A DNA stretch of 64,000 nucleotides from Bicyclus anynana. Lineage: Eukaryota > Arthropoda > Insecta > Lepidoptera > Nymphalidae. The notes beneath the pieces were generated by a model. It worked only from the letters and a program-made list of their open reading frames with translations. It made no database searches and was not told where the DNA came from. The position numbers and the translations under genes are program-made. Numbering within the stretch: the first letter of the stretch is position 1; every line of letters starts with the position of its first letter. Where the stretch lies: positions 8,460,109 to 8,524,108 of the forward strand of contig NC_069100.1 of NCBI RefSeq assembly GCF_947172395.1, read 5' to 3'. This document shows positions 1 through 12,221 of this stretch, piece by piece.

Positions 1-116
1 GAGGCAAGAAAATAGTAAATGACAAATTCTGGTTTCATAAATGGTTAATTAATCCAGTAACCGATTTAGTTTACTTAGTCTGACTATTAATGTGCGGTTC
101 AGTTTATTTATTTAGA

Positions 117-310
117 CGGCCGCGTGGCGCAGTGGTTAGTGACCCTGCTTTTAACATCCACGGACGTGGGTTCGATTCCCACAACTGCAAAATATTTGTG
201 TAATGGGCATCGGTGTTTTCCAGTGTATGGGTGTATTTATACATTATATAAATATCTTAGTACCCTTAACAAAGGTTAGACGCTTGCTTTGGGGCTCAGT
301 GTAGGTAAGT
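117..310 (+). mobile_element. tRNA-derived SINE, family 1
   Basis: Pol III A box in GCGTGGCGCAGTGGTTAGTG and B box GGTTCGATTCC at about 169-179, then the AAAATATTTGTGTAATGGGCAT body. Same family at 9185-9368 and 56982-57205. It is not a functional tRNA: the 3' half departs from a cloverleaf. Confidence 0.75.
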
Positions 311-2011
311 AGGTATATTTATTACTGTTTAGTCTTAAAAACACTATTTTTCAATTGAGCTTTGACATCGTCATGGAAGTCTTTTATTAATTTCCCATAC
401 CGGCGCGTAGAATAATGGTGTAGGAAGTAATAATTGCCCCCATAAAAACCTAACACCAAATAAACCGTGAACTACCTTTGCGCCCGCGCAGCCTTTATCG
501 TTCAACAAACTCTGACCTCTCTTTCACTCACGTAGCCAGTACATATACAGGTTGTTGAATTTTTTTTTTAAGAATTTAATACACTTTTTATAGTGTTATA
601 GATCTTTCTGGCACGGAACTTTCTTTGTTATATTGCTTAAACTACGCATAAAGTTTATATTCGTAGCTATAAACATTTTCAGCATATCTATCTATATATA
701 CATATCTAACTGCCTTTTTAGATTAGCTTATTTTCTTGGATTAGATAATGTCACTTGATTAAACATAAACAAATTTTGCTAAATTTTATTAAAAAATATT
801 AATTTCAAATGGAATCGGTACCGAAGCAAAAGCAAAACTTGCAATGGTCTTCCATATGCTGATATAATCACTGGTATAAAAAATATTGATCATTCCTAAA
901 CAAATAGAACACTCTGTATAATGTCGGTCTGTTGCGGCGGCCATGTTGGCTCGGTTGCTAGGCAACACGTTTGTTTACACTGCGCGCCTGAGTTGAACGA
1001 TCGATGTTGTATGCAAAAGTGGAGTATAAAATTGTTATGGTTATTGATTTTATTATATACTAGATTTTACCTGCGACTTTACCCGCGTATAAAATTGCCA
1101 CAGAAACTGCCACATTTCTTGGCATTATAACTATCTTATATAATATACTACCTAATTATAGCAGTACGCAGCAAAAAAAATATTACGCAAGTGAATTTAT
1201 TAACTCTATTGACTCTATCTAAAACCACCATTCTAAGTCCAAATTGGTGATTTACAACTGCGGAACCCTACACGGCACATGGCCCGACATGCACTTGGCC
1301 AGTTCTTTATAACTATATTTTATAAGAGGTTCTTTTTCTGTCGCTGTCCTTAACTATATATAGTTTCCCATTTGAGAAAAAATATTATTAAAGAAAAATT
1401 AAAAACCTTGTTTGTGACGAAATCGGTTAAACGCACATTATTCAATACCACAAAGTTATATTGTTCCGCCACAAACAAGTAGGTAAGTAGGTATATACAA
1501 TATATATGCACACTAAAATCATGTAGATTGCAGTTACGTGGTATAGTTATGTTTCACCTTCGAAGCTACGAGTATGAAAACCTTACATAATGACACACCG
1601 CTAACACGTACAAACAGTAAATACTAAATAATGTATATTACAATAAAACAGTAGAAACCAAATGTTTGTACCATATTTAGAATTTATCTAAATATACACT
1701 GTATATCTTAAATATATGAATATCTATACATAATATAACAAAACTTTATTAGGTCAAATTCAGTACATTGAATCAAGGTATTTTGAATTTTTGTTGCATT
1801 ATTATAATTGACACTAAAGCCAAAAATATATAAATTTTTATTTTTATCCCTCTTTTTAGTGACCGGGCATCACGATAAAACTACTAAATGAATTCTAATG
1901 AAAGGCGCAATTTGAGAACATAATACGAATGATGTTATAGGTTACTTTTTGTCACGAAAATAAAATCACAGGGTGAAATAGGGGTTGAAAATTTGTATAG
2001 AAAGTTCTTAA
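311..2011. other. No gene seen
   Basis: AT-rich non-coding sequence. Only a reverse Helitron-like scrap near 1058-1110 and a CGGAACCCTACAC block at 1260-1310, repeated at about 54395, stand out. Confidence 0.6.
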
Positions 2012-2050
2012 CTTTATTTAAACGCGGACGAAGTCGTGGCTGTTCGCTAG
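2012..2050 (+). mobile_element. Helitron-like 3' end
   Basis: ACGCGGACGAAGTCGTGGC then TGTTCGCTAG|T. A reverse fragment of the same kind is at about 1058-1110. Confidence 0.4.
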
Positions 2051-2103
2051 TATCTAATTTATTTAAATTAAATATAAAAAAGTAAGCAATTCTGAATTCA
2101 CAT

Positions 2104-2647
2104 AATTTCAAGGGCTTATCCAGAGGATTTCAAAATGGTGTATCATGGCCATATAAAAAAACGTACAATAAGAAAAACGTTATTTATTAATCGCTATACT
2201 TTAGGTGCGAGCAGGTTAGGCAGTCGGGTTTTCTAACTTTTTTAATTATTGAATTTTTTCCTCTGGTGCATCACAGCATTCTTCCGTATCGGGATGAAAG
2301 CTACACTGGTCCCGGCATTTTGGAGCATGCGGTTAGCTTACCGGGTCAGTTGGTCTGTTGGTGTCATGTTAACCATTGAGGTGTACGCTGTCCCTTCAAA
2401 TAGACACCAAACACTGGCGACCACACGTCGATGGTGATGTGGTGTGGGGTTGACAGGCCTTCTACGTCCGTTGGTAACGCATCAACCGTTGGTTTTCACC
2501 TGCTTTCTGATTCTGATGACGTCTTGGGAAAAAATATATGATCTTTAATTAAGTTTTATAAGAAATCCATAACTTCTATTAATTCACTCAATTTCAAGGG
2601 CTTATCCAGAGGATTTCAAAATGGTGTATCATGGCCATATAAAAAAA
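2104..2647 (+). repeat. 58-bp direct repeats flanking 428 bp
   Basis: 2104-2161 and 2590-2647 (AATTTCAAGGGCTTATCCAG ... ATGGCCATATAAAAAAA) appear identical. The block between is not recognised. Confidence 0.85.
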
Positions 2648-2667
2648 ACATTTAATTGTAGAGTTAA

Positions 2668-2722
2668 TTGTAGGTGAGATTGTAGTCAAGGGCTAACTTG
2701 TAAAGAAATAAAAAAAAAATTG
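2668..2722 (+). repeat. SINE/LINE shared 3' tail fragment
   Basis: TAGGTGAGATTGTAGTCAAG followed by GGCTAACTTGTAAAGAAATA and an A run. The same short tail recurs at 6770-6803 and 16297-16353, without a SINE body. Confidence 0.65.
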
Positions 2723-3758
2723 ATATCGTGAAAGTGGGGAATAAATGAAGAATCTCAAAAGAAGCAAATATACTCGAGTGGGGTCTCAAATGAAAGCGCA
2801 CTGAAAGAAAATATTGATGACTTGATCGAGAGTGTAATAAATAATTCCATGACATGTGGGGTTTTCCAAAATTTACAATTTTATAGCATAATCTTATCGC
2901 TTATCTGGAAAGGAGGAGAAAATATGGGTCACCTGCAAAAATATTGTTTTAAAAAAAATACACAGAAGCAAGCATAGTTTCAATAATAATTACTTAAACT
3001 AATCCAAGTATAGTGAATCGCTCGTAAAGTATTCGCGGCAAGGTCATCATACCTACTTAAAAGTGTTTAACGGTTGTAATTAAAATTGAATTTTCGTGCA
3101 AATTACATAGTTGTTTCGTCAATAACCAAGACGCTTGGCTGGCGACAGGTCATGAGAGCATTGCAGCCTTGTAACAGTTGGCGGCCTGAAGTCTTTATTG
3201 ACAATTATGGTCTAGCCTCGTGTGAATCGGCTAAATTGTATTTCAAACGTAACTGAATAGTTCCTATTACACTTAATATGTTTGAATGTAAGTTGGAACA
3301 AATCAATATAATTAATGTTTTGACTATAATGATTCCATTAAAATTTTTGATTACTTTTTGATTTTTGTCTTAACTTGTACTTCTATAAAGAACTGTTTCT
3401 TGAACGTGAGGTGAAGCACGATACGTGAAATAAGGAGTTATTATAATAGCACCTCAAAATAATTCGTTACATGTAGGTCTTCTACAGAAAATAGGATTAA
3501 AAAAACGCAGAACAACCATTGGTCATCTTGGTTTTATCATGCTAAACAAGAATAATTTAAATTTATATTTACTTTGGCGATTCCCCTTCCAATAACCCCT
3601 TGAAGGTGTGTGCATTCTGCACCGATTTCTTAGATTCCCAAGTCTCTGACTCACTATTCTAGTTTAAATTTATATTTCTCTAAATATTCCCAACATTTCT
3701 CATTCTTCATTTTATATTATACGAACTGAAAATGTGCTCTAATTTTTTTGCCATGTCA
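2723..3758. other. No gene seen; diverged repeat 2730-2870
   Basis: 2730-2870 matches 5920-6230 (AAATATACTCGAGTGGGGT, ATTGATGACTTGATCGAGAG), an unclassified repeat family. The rest shows nothing. Confidence 0.6.
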
Positions 3759-3856
3759 TTATCAGCCGATGGACGTCCACTGCTAGACATAGGCTTCTTG
3801 CATGCACTTCCAAACAAAACGGTATCGAGCCGCCAGCATCCAGCGGCTCCCTTTTT
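3759..3856 (-). mobile_element. RTE-type LINE 3' end fragment
   Basis: The reverse complement ends in CAGTGGACGTCCATCGGCTG, encoding the QQWTSIG end of RTE-like reverse transcriptase in Lepidoptera, then a TGATAATG tail. Only about 100 bp remains. Confidence 0.7.
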
Positions 3857-4104
3857 GTCATGTAGTTAGTCTAGGTAAATTCAGTTGAAAATTTTCCTAC
3901 GTCAATCAATGCACGAACTATAAAAAAGTGTCTATGCACACTGCACGCGTGCTGTATGCATCTACGGGTGATGGTGGAGCCAAGGTTGCGGGTGATAATT
4001 CGCGGACATAAAACATACTGCCATGACCGACTTACGGATTTTCCGCTACGCACGCTATGGCTTCTATGGGGCGATGGTTTGATTTTTTTAGACTAATAGT
4101 TGAC

Positions 4105-4460
4105 GGGACAAAGCTAATGACTCTGAACTTCTTTTGACAAAACTTGAAAGCCTTGGTCATGGCAGGAAACCTGCTAGTCTCTCGGTATTTTACAAAATAT
4201 ATTTCGGAGAGTGCACAGGAGCCATTTGAGCTCGTACCGCCTTCACCTTTTTAACATCACACTGCAAGACACCAGGTAGGTTTCCACCTCTATGTCATTG
4301 ACATCCCTGGAAGTCCTACGAAGCGATTTGCTTCTTTGTTTCTTATACACATGGCTAAGATTTGGTAGTCAGTATTTCCTAATTCTTACAACCTGGGCAT
4401 CTTTAAGATGAGAGTGAGTGAAGTACCTTAGGCCACATCTACACTTACCATCAGGTACAA
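4105..4460 (+). pseudogene. Jockey/CR1-type LINE ORF2 C-terminal fragment
   Basis: Plus-strand frames joined over stops and shifts read LESLGHGRKPASLSVFYKI, YFGECTGAI, HTARHQVGFHLYV, FASLFLIHMAKIW and SYNLGIFKMRV. This is the typical end of insect non-LTR endonuclease/reverse transcriptase proteins (RR..ASL.VFY.I.HGEC ... HTARH ... FL.R....WN.LP). It ends in a CTTACCATCAGGT tail, the same tail motif as the SINE at 31446-31757. Several stops make it dead. Confidence 0.75.
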
Positions 4461-6454
4461 ACGAAACGAACTTTCAATGGCTATAAAATGACAATGGTAT
4501 ATCGCCATCACGCTTCAAAGGCGTAAAAGTTAAAAAAGGCTAAGTTCTTATTTTTCTTTAATTTCATCTTGCATGACACACTTGCTAGGACCAAGTCCTC
4601 GTTCCTTTAATGGGCTGGCCTGTGCCTATCTAGGGTGTTAAGCCTTATGCAATTTCAAACATATATTATACTTTATACTTTAGACCAAAATTCAGCGATG
4701 CTTCTTGTTAACGTTTTATTATCAAATACATTCCGTCACTACTCTCGTATAATGTACATTGCTATTTGCAGTTATCATAAGTATAATTAGAAATAAAAAA
4801 TAACTTTTAAAAGGTATTTTATTGTAGTGGGTTATCTTTAGAGCCATAAAGATCTGGAATCCTCCAAACAGGAAAGACCTTTTTTACAAATTCCATGAAT
4901 AAATCTGAATTTCTCATTAATCTTCATCCTAATATTTTATTTTCATTTCAATCTCCCGTAAAGTAAAATATCATATAACATATTCAATATTTAAAATATC
5001 CTATAAAAAAAGTAAAAATTCCTCTAAAATTGTACATGTTTTACACATTCCACCTTCAGACAATCGCGCGTCAATCATCCACCGACAATGTGACATTAGA
5101 CCGCACTGTGAATGGACCGAGCTGTAAATCATCTGTAAAAGTCGGTACTACAACTCAAATTATTTCATAATCAACCTTATCTTCATAGTTATAAGATTTA
5201 GAATCATTTCCAACTAATAAGGAGATAAGATGTTTCGTTCCAGCAAGTCCTTCAAACGTGTCATTAGAAGTTTTTACTGTTTCTTCGCGTCACAATAAGA
5301 GGACTTGTCGTATGAGAATAACCTTTATTACAACTGCATTCGTACAATCTTTAGCTAATTTTACACCAACGTGGTTATTTTTATCGATAATCAAATTTGT
5401 ACTCTATATTTAAGGCGATTGAGCTTAAATCCGATTGGCGATTTGCTTAATAATTACATTTCTATTGATGAAATTAATACTTTACATTACAGATGTTAAG
5501 GTCGTATTTTGATTGTTTGTAATTTCGCACGCAACTCGTTACGCTATTGCAGTCGTGAAGGACGCAGTCATGTGAAATTGAATCTATTTGATTATCTTTA
5601 GTAATTGCCGCCGGACTGATGTTTTATATATTGTACATTCCGGGTACAAGTGTACTTCCTTGCAGAAACCTTATGCGTTACTATTACAACTTTCTATTAC
5701 TGCCTAATTTTGTAGTTTTAGTTTAGCTCATTATTTTAAGTTGTTACTAATTCTAATATAGCGTTTTAACAAAATAGATGTTTTGATTATACAATAGGTA
5801 TACCTACCTACTAATTAGTCAAGTTATTTGGTTTTCATCTTCTTTTTACTTATAATCAAATCTTCGGCGTTGACTTTCAAATTTTTCCTATAAACTCCAT
5901 ATTTTAATCCTCGACGCAAAAAGAGGGGTATTACAAGTTTCACGTGTCTGTCAGTCTGTCTGTGGCACCATAACTCCCAAACCGATGAAACGATTGCATT
6001 TTAGTTTTTTTTTTTGTAGTAAATGTGACATGTTTGATGAAAATCAGATGAGCCGTTTAAAAGTTGTGGGAAGTAAAAGTGGGGAAGAAAAAGCGAATGT
6101 CTGCAAATATACTCGAGTGGGGTTTCTAATAAAAGCACATAAAGAGAATATTGATGACTTGATCGAGAGTGTAACTAATAATTTCATGACCTTCGGGGGT
6201 TTTTCAAAATTTTAAATTTTATGTTATTAGTAAATAAGAATAAGTATTTTGAGAGAGCTTCAAGAAAGGGGTGCATTTCTTTCTCGATGATTTGTTTTGG
6301 TAAAAATTGTGTCTTTTTATTTTAAGCCAGATTGAGGAATTTGACGGTGCTACACCATCGTAAAAGATTTTAACATTAAAATTCTAAGCCCGCTAACCGG
6401 CATTGGAGCAACATGGTGGAAAACTCCGTATCTCCTCTCCTATATGGAGTAGTC
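4461..6454. other. No gene seen; unclassified repeat 5920-6230
   Basis: Mostly unique AT-rich DNA. 5920-6230 is the longer copy of the repeat at 2730-2870 and includes CTGTCAGTCTGTCTGTGG. A GCATTGGAGCAACATGGTGG block at 6390-6450 resembles a retroposon end. Confidence 0.6.
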
Positions 6455-6645
6455 ATCATCATCATTCACAGCCGATGGACGTCCACTGCTGGACATAGAC
6501 CTCTTGCATAGACTTACAAACAAAATGGTCTCGGCTTGATGTCCTCGGTCCACATAGTGGGGTGTCGACCAATACTAGTTTTCCGGTGCGGGGTCACCTT
6601 TCCAGCACCTTGGAACCCCAACGTCAATCGGCTCTTTGAACTATG
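6455..6645 (-). mobile_element. RTE-type LINE 3' end fragment
   Basis: Same tail family as 23024-23336, with GGTGCTGGAAAGG (VLEW region) and the GTGGACGTCCATCGGCTG end, followed by a (GAT)n tail at the CATCATCATC side. An internal piece is missing. Confidence 0.75.
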
Positions 6646-6769
6646 GAGTAGTGGCGTGCACTAAATAGATGCAAAAAATCACTGTTTGTGAATTTGATGT
6701 CGTGTAGAAACCGAATTGAGGATGCAATTTTCCGTTTTCATCTTAGATTTTAGATAATTGTACGTTAAC

Positions 6770-6803
6770 AAGGGCTGACTTGTAAAGAATAAAAAAAAAA
6801 CAT
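6770..6803 (+). repeat. SINE/LINE shared 3' tail fragment
   Basis: ACAAGGGCTGACTTGTAAAG plus AATAAAAAAAA, the minimal tail of SINE family 3 and its presumed LINE partner. Confidence 0.55.
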
Positions 6804-8293
6804 TAAATGGGGAAGGAATTTTTCACTGTGCACAATTTATTATGTATGTAATATTGCGCCTACCATAGTTAAAATTCTTGTGCACGCCACTGATGACATT
6901 ACTTGGACATTACTACGATGTCGTAATATGTAACACAAATGACAACATCGTCCACCCAATTGTTGTTATTCGTAAATGAAATTGTTTCATCTTAGTCCAG
7001 TCACAACAGTAGCCTTAGTTTACAAAGGGTTGTGTTATGAAAACTAAGCCGAACCGGTAACTACTTGTTGCCTGTATCGTCACTCGACAGTTGTGAGTTA
7101 GGACGTGTATTCAGTCCGTTTACCGAGAACAGTGCGAGTGTTTAATCTAAAACTATCTAATATTCAATTTGTTACTGATTTAGTTACTAATTAGTTAAAT
7201 TCGATTACTTTTTGAACGTGTTTAGGAATGGGAAACAAGTAAAGAAGTAATGCGTTATCCTGTTACAGATTACCTTTATATTATGTAGATTGTAGACCGC
7301 ATTTTATGTGGAAATAAATAAATAATTATTTTGACTTAAGTATAAAGCGAAAGGGAATGCCCATCCCCGGCCTACCTTAACCACCCGTAAATTTTCTTAT
7401 ATATAAAAAAATCTTGATAATTCCACAAATGATATATCCACAAACGCCATTTATTAAAAATTACCCCAAGTGTTCCATTTTGCTTACAAAATTAACTACT
7501 TGGAATATTTATATTTTTTCTAATTATTTTGTGTTTTTTATTAGAGTAAATAAAACAAATACATATTCTAAAAAGAAGGGAGATTCTACTGAGTAAAAAC
7601 TGACCCGTTATTCAAAAAGTCAAATCCCAAGCGTAGCGAGGGATTCTACGCATGATATGAGCTATGTACAACACTACACATGAAAATTCAATAAACAAGA
7701 AAAGCAATTGAAAATTTCCTCCACATTCGAATGTTTTCCACGCTACTAGATAAAGTACATTTCGAGCTACAAAAGTAAGAATTTTGTAAATGGAAACGCA
7801 TTGTTTAAAATTATCATTTTTACAAATCCAAAATTAAAATTTTAATAATTGTAATGGTGTATCTGAATCGATACGTTCACATAAACCGTGTCATTTGAAA
7901 CCAAATACCATTGCAACAAGCGTATTCGTACATTATATAAACTTCACAATACTCTATACAGAGCGTGATAATAACTGATAGCAAAGTGTGTGTGAGTGTC
8001 ATTTAGCGAATGACACGGTTGGACAATCGGTGATGCACATTAAAAATACGTATTTTTAGTATAGGTATCAATAGAGGTTTTATATTTTATTTTTCCTATG
8101 TATTTGTAACCAACAGTGTTACAACGACTTACAAGGGAGATCATTTACGGTCCATACATTTGGTCCGGCCATTTGGGGCAATAGCTAATATGGCACAAAA
8201 GTTGTAGGATGTAAGAAGTTATAGATAGTTCAATCCATGATGACGTGCCCCACTCTTTTTACACGCTTTATATTATCTTCACTTGTAACTGTG
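6804..8293. other. No gene seen
   Basis: AT-rich. A block at 7346-7420 (GGGAATGCCCATCC, then CTTATATATAAAAAAATCTTG) recurs at 33670-33740. Confidence 0.6.
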
Positions 8294-8600
8294 TATGTAA
8301 GAAAATCTTGGAATCTTAATTTGACCCACTTCCCGGTCTTCGATTAGGATAAAATTTTGCACACGCTCTGAGCTCTGATGACAATACTTGACTAGCTAAT
8401 AAACGTCATTACAAATCCAATATGGCAGTCTCCCCAATCATTTTAACTATGTAGGAAAGACAAATCTTGGAATCCCAATTAGACCCGATTTCCGGGCTTC
8501 GTGTAGGATGAAATTTTGCACACGTTCTGAGTTCTGATGACTATACATGACTAGCTAAGAAACGTCATTACAAATCCAATATGGCGGCCTCCCCAAGATG
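8294..8600 (+). repeat. 154-bp tandem duplication
   Basis: Two diverged units starting TATGTAAG and TATGTAGG, each with TTTTGCACACG.TCTGAG and ATTACAAATCCAATATGGC. Confidence 0.85.
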
Positions 8601-9184
8601 GCGGACTGGATGTTTGAAATCCAGCGTGTTTTTAGTTTTTTAAACTATACATATAATGTTATTCACAGTACAAGTATGCAATGAAAACTGCAAGGGTGTG
8701 AGTTCTATTACAACGCAATGAGTATCAATGTGTGCACACGCACACAAAATTAAATCAAAATGAATTTCATATTTGACTAAAAATGTTTGTCAAAGTTTGA
8801 CAAAGAGTGTGGAGCGTCTTTGTGAATTAAACTCACTATACACAGGTTCAACGATTAATAATTTCCATACATTTTATTGATTTTTGAAAGTGGCCATCAA
8901 GGAAAATACTGATACGTATTAGGTACGTATTACGTACGCCCAAAATAAATGATCTCCTTTCAACGATATCTACCGCAGATGTCCGTAGAAAGTCCCTTAG
9001 TCTGATTCGTAGCTCATATGTGCTAATATGCGACCAACGAGATAATCTCGTGAAAAAAAATTAAACAAATTTCAAAAAATGGCGGTGCAACCGAAAATAC
9101 TATCTCTTTCATTGCGTTGGAACGAAAGAGATGGGACTTACTTAATAGGTATATACTATACTTAAACAATACACATCACTATCT

Positions 9185-9368
9185 AGCCCCAAAGTAAGCA
9201 TACAGAGTAGCTTGTGTTATGGGTGCTAAGATAGTTGATATTATAATATTAATATACGTTTATATAATAATTATGCTCATCACACAAATATTTTCCAGTT
9301 GTGGGAATCGAACCCACGGCCGTGGATGCAGAAAGCAGGGTCACTGCCCACTGCGCCACGCGGCTGTT
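9185..9368 (-). mobile_element. tRNA-derived SINE, family 1
   Basis: Reverse copy with GGGAATCGAACCCACGG (B box) and TGCGCCACGCGG (A box) and the ACACAAATATTTTCCAG body. Confidence 0.78.
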
Positions 9369-9453
9369 AAACTTGACAACTTGTGACTTGGACAACTTCG
9401 CCGCCATTGGACGATATGTTGTCTATTTTCTCTTCACTTGAACGCATGTAATA

Positions 9454-9560
9454 CCTAGTTAGCACTATTTTAGTATTTGAGTCGAGTACGAACAATTTTT
9501 GGATTTACCTCCCAAAAATCGTTCGTACTCGACTAAAATACTAAAGTAGTCCGAACTAGG
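9454..9560. repeat. Imperfect long palindrome
   Basis: Arms of about 49 bp starting CCTAGTT and ending AACTAGG, with GAGTCGAGTACGAACAATTT paired to its complement across a short ATTTACCTC loop; several mismatches. Confidence 0.75.
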
Positions 9561-9576
9561 CCATAGCGCCACAGGT

Positions 9577-9736
9577 CAGTAGCGCTATTCTGTAACGTTT
9601 TTAACTAACTAACTCGATAGTGTGAGTCGTCGTTTCTATCTTTCTCTGTCTATCATGATACTATAAATAGAAAGAGATAGACACGAATTCTAAACTCTTA
9701 CTTTTACAAAGACATCGTTACAGGATAGCGCTACTG
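9577..9736. repeat. 160-bp element with 21-bp inverted ends
   Basis: CAGTAGCGCTATTCTGTAAC at the left and GTTACAGGATAGCGCTACTG at the right, one mismatch; inner TTTCTATCTTTCTC paired with GAGATAGA-type sequence. Confidence 0.75.
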
Positions 9737-9984
9737 TTTTAGGAATTTATATTGTTACTGGGGCAAGGATCGGTTTAGGTTATTTAAATTTGCCGATAAT
9801 GATGAAACTCTACAATAACATAAAGTGTAAAATGTTCAAATGATATGTCAAAAATAAAAAAGTGAACTTTTGATATTGGAAAGTAAAGAAGATGATATAT
9901 TTGCCGGTGTTTCTCGGAATTTACCAGATGGTTCAAACCTCCGTCTCCGCCCAGTATATGGATATTGAGGTATTTATTATATGA

Positions 9985-9985
<1 letters not shown>

Positions 9986-10030
<45 letters not shown>
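9986..10030. repeat. (AT)n microsatellite
   Basis: About 22 AT units. Confidence 0.95.
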
Positions 10031-10033
<3 letters not shown>

Positions 10034-10142
10034 GTTTGATGATTTTACTTTAACAAATAATATTGTGATTGGCTTCTTTAAGATTAAGATCTTACTCAAG
10101 ATATGTTTGGTGTCACAGACAGTCGTATTATCATATAAAACT

Positions 10143-10337
10143 ACCTGACGCCGCGCGGTTTCACCCGCGTGGTTTCTGTTCCCGTAGGAATACGGGGATA
10201 ATATATAGCCTTCCTCGATAAACGGGCTATCTAACACTGAAATAATTTTTCAAATCGGACCAGTAGTTCCAGAGATTAGCGCGTTCAATCAATCAAACAA
10301 ACAAACAAACTCTTTAGCTTTATAATATTAGTATAGA
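10143..10337 (-). mobile_element. Helitron-like short repeat
   Basis: Plus-strand signature GCGCGGTTTCACCCGCGTGG, CCCGTTTATCG-like, CAGTAGTTCC, (AAAC)n and TATTAGTATAGA|T. Same family as 13480, 17864 and 30064. Confidence 0.65.
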
Positions 10338-10529
10338 TAAGATGTTCTCTTTGTGACAATAAAGTGTTTCTTTCTTTCTATCTTTAACTTTTCGTTTATA
10401 CTCTTTTAACTGACATGAAAATAATAGGCCTTCTGAATTACATGACAAAAATTATAGTTTGTATCCGCTTTAGAGTAGCGTTGTAGGTCTGAATTCCAAA
10501 TTCCCTCTTCAAGGAGTGAGACCTGTCCC

Positions 10530-10706
10530 TGTAGCCAAGTGTCAAGTCGATTCTCTTTCGATCGCAAACGCTTCGAAAACTAGAAAAATGTATGGGAATG
10601 ACAGATCTTGATCACGTGATGATAGCAAATGTCATTCCCATACATTTTTCTAGTTTTCGAAGCGTTTGCGATCGTAGAAAGAGAATCGACGAGCCATTTG
10701 GCTACA
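10530..10706. repeat. Palindromic hairpin element (MITE-like)
   Basis: Long arms starting TGTAGCCAAGTG and ending CATTTGGCTACA, with near-perfect inner arms (CGCAAACGCTTCGAAAACTA and its complement) around a short centre; a 3-bp insertion distinguishes the arms. Decayed relatives at 15425-15590 and 22490-22650. Confidence 0.8.
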
Positions 10707-11098
10707 TGGGCTGGTTATGTAGCTAGTTAGCTAGCTATCAAAAATTGGCTGATGATGAAAGTTTGAAAAATTTTCATAGAATCTTTTTTTAAAATTTAAG
10801 TTGACGCAACGCATTCATAACGGTCGCTATATTTGAACTGCGGAAGGTATGGGGTTATCTTATCTGCTATCGGTGACCGCTTGGCGCTGGGCAAACTCAG
10901 CTTAACTTAGCACTGGGTGAAGCAATGCTGTTTAGTTGCAGGAATAAGCAGATGAATCGTTTACTTGTGTAAAACCATTGTGAACATAATATTACATTAA
11001 CTTGGTTTGCGAAACAAGTTCAAATAGTTTTCAATTTTGAACCTATTCATATATCTGAGACCTAGATTTTGAGCTATACATACTTTTAAGAAATTAAA
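10707..11098. other. No gene seen
   Basis: Nothing recognised. Confidence 0.6.
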
Positions 11099-11300
11099 TA
11101 ACGCGTCTCAAACAGTGAAGGAAGAACATCGTGAAGAAACTTGCATACCAGAGAATTTTCTTAATTCTCTGCGTGTGTTAAGTCTGCCAATCCGCATTGG
11201 GCCAGCGTGGTTGACTATTGGCCTAACCCCTCTCATTCTGAGAGGAGGCTCGAGCTGAGCTTGAGTCGAATATAGGTTGATAATGATGATGATGAATGAT
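11099..11300 (+). mobile_element. SINE family 2, 5'-truncated
   Basis: The body from GCGTCTCAAACAGTGAAGG to a (ATG)n tail is present; the tRNA-like head is missing. Confidence 0.75.
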
Positions 11301-11344
11301 ACTTTTACCTGTAATTTCACTGGCAACGATCGATACTATCCATA

Positions 11345-11535
11345 TCCAAAGTAATATTATAAATGCAAATGTAAGTCTGTCTGACTGTTGCTTCTCACTA
11401 AACACTCTAAAATCGATTTAGAGGAATTTTGGACCTTGAAGCGGAATATGGATTATATATACCTATTCTATCCCGGAAAATACATAGCTCATGCGGACGG
11501 AAATTCAGGAGAACGAAGTCGCGAGCATTCGCTAG
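11345..11535 (+). mobile_element. Helitron-like short repeat
   Basis: From AAGTAATATTATAAATGCAA to GTCGCGAGCATTCGCTAG. Confidence 0.5.
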
Positions 11536-12221
11536 ATTCCTATAATCCACTGATCGCTTGCCTGTAGAAATATACAAAAGCAATGATAATTTATACAATA
11601 GATCGGTTACGTCCCTACAAAATCACCACAAAAAGTGATCCGAATAGTAGCCTACAACACTAAGCGCACACACTAGCACAATTTTGTCTTTAATTCCGTT
11701 ATATATTTATGTATATATAGTTTTTACACTTCCTGAACACATAACTCGACATTGTAGACGATATTTAGGTATTATTTCTTTAAATAACGTTCGTTGTTGA
11801 CCACAACTAACATTGAGTTGTGTATAAATTTCCTTTTTTGAGCGCCTCATTTTTCATGCGCTAGTAACACATCTAACAGTATTTAATATCATTGTACAGA
11901 AAAATAGTGACCCAAGATAATTATTATGTCTCTGTCACATAATCACTGTCAATTTTTTTACAAAATACCCAAGTCTTTTTAGAAATTAATCATCAATGTG
12001 GCCGCACAGTAATAAAAGTTATGTGACCTAAGGTCACTTACTAAACCAGGAAGTGAACCCGGACCATTCGGCCGCTATACAACGTTTTATAGGCCATTGT
12101 TGCCGCACGAACTGCTTTATGGCGCTTCTAGTTCTATAGACGTTGATGAAAACCATTCCGCACATAAAGTTCAAGAAAATTGTTCTAACAAACATATAGA
12201 GAATATATTTTTATACCATAA
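11536..12221. other. No gene seen
   Basis: AT-rich; nothing recognised. Confidence 0.6.

Noticed and set aside
117..200. Functional tRNA gene
   Set aside because: A and B boxes are present but the body continues into a SINE shared with two other loci and no proper 3' acceptor half exists.
8294..8600. CRISPR-like or regulatory tandem array
   Set aside because: Only two long diverged units without spacers in a eukaryotic setting.
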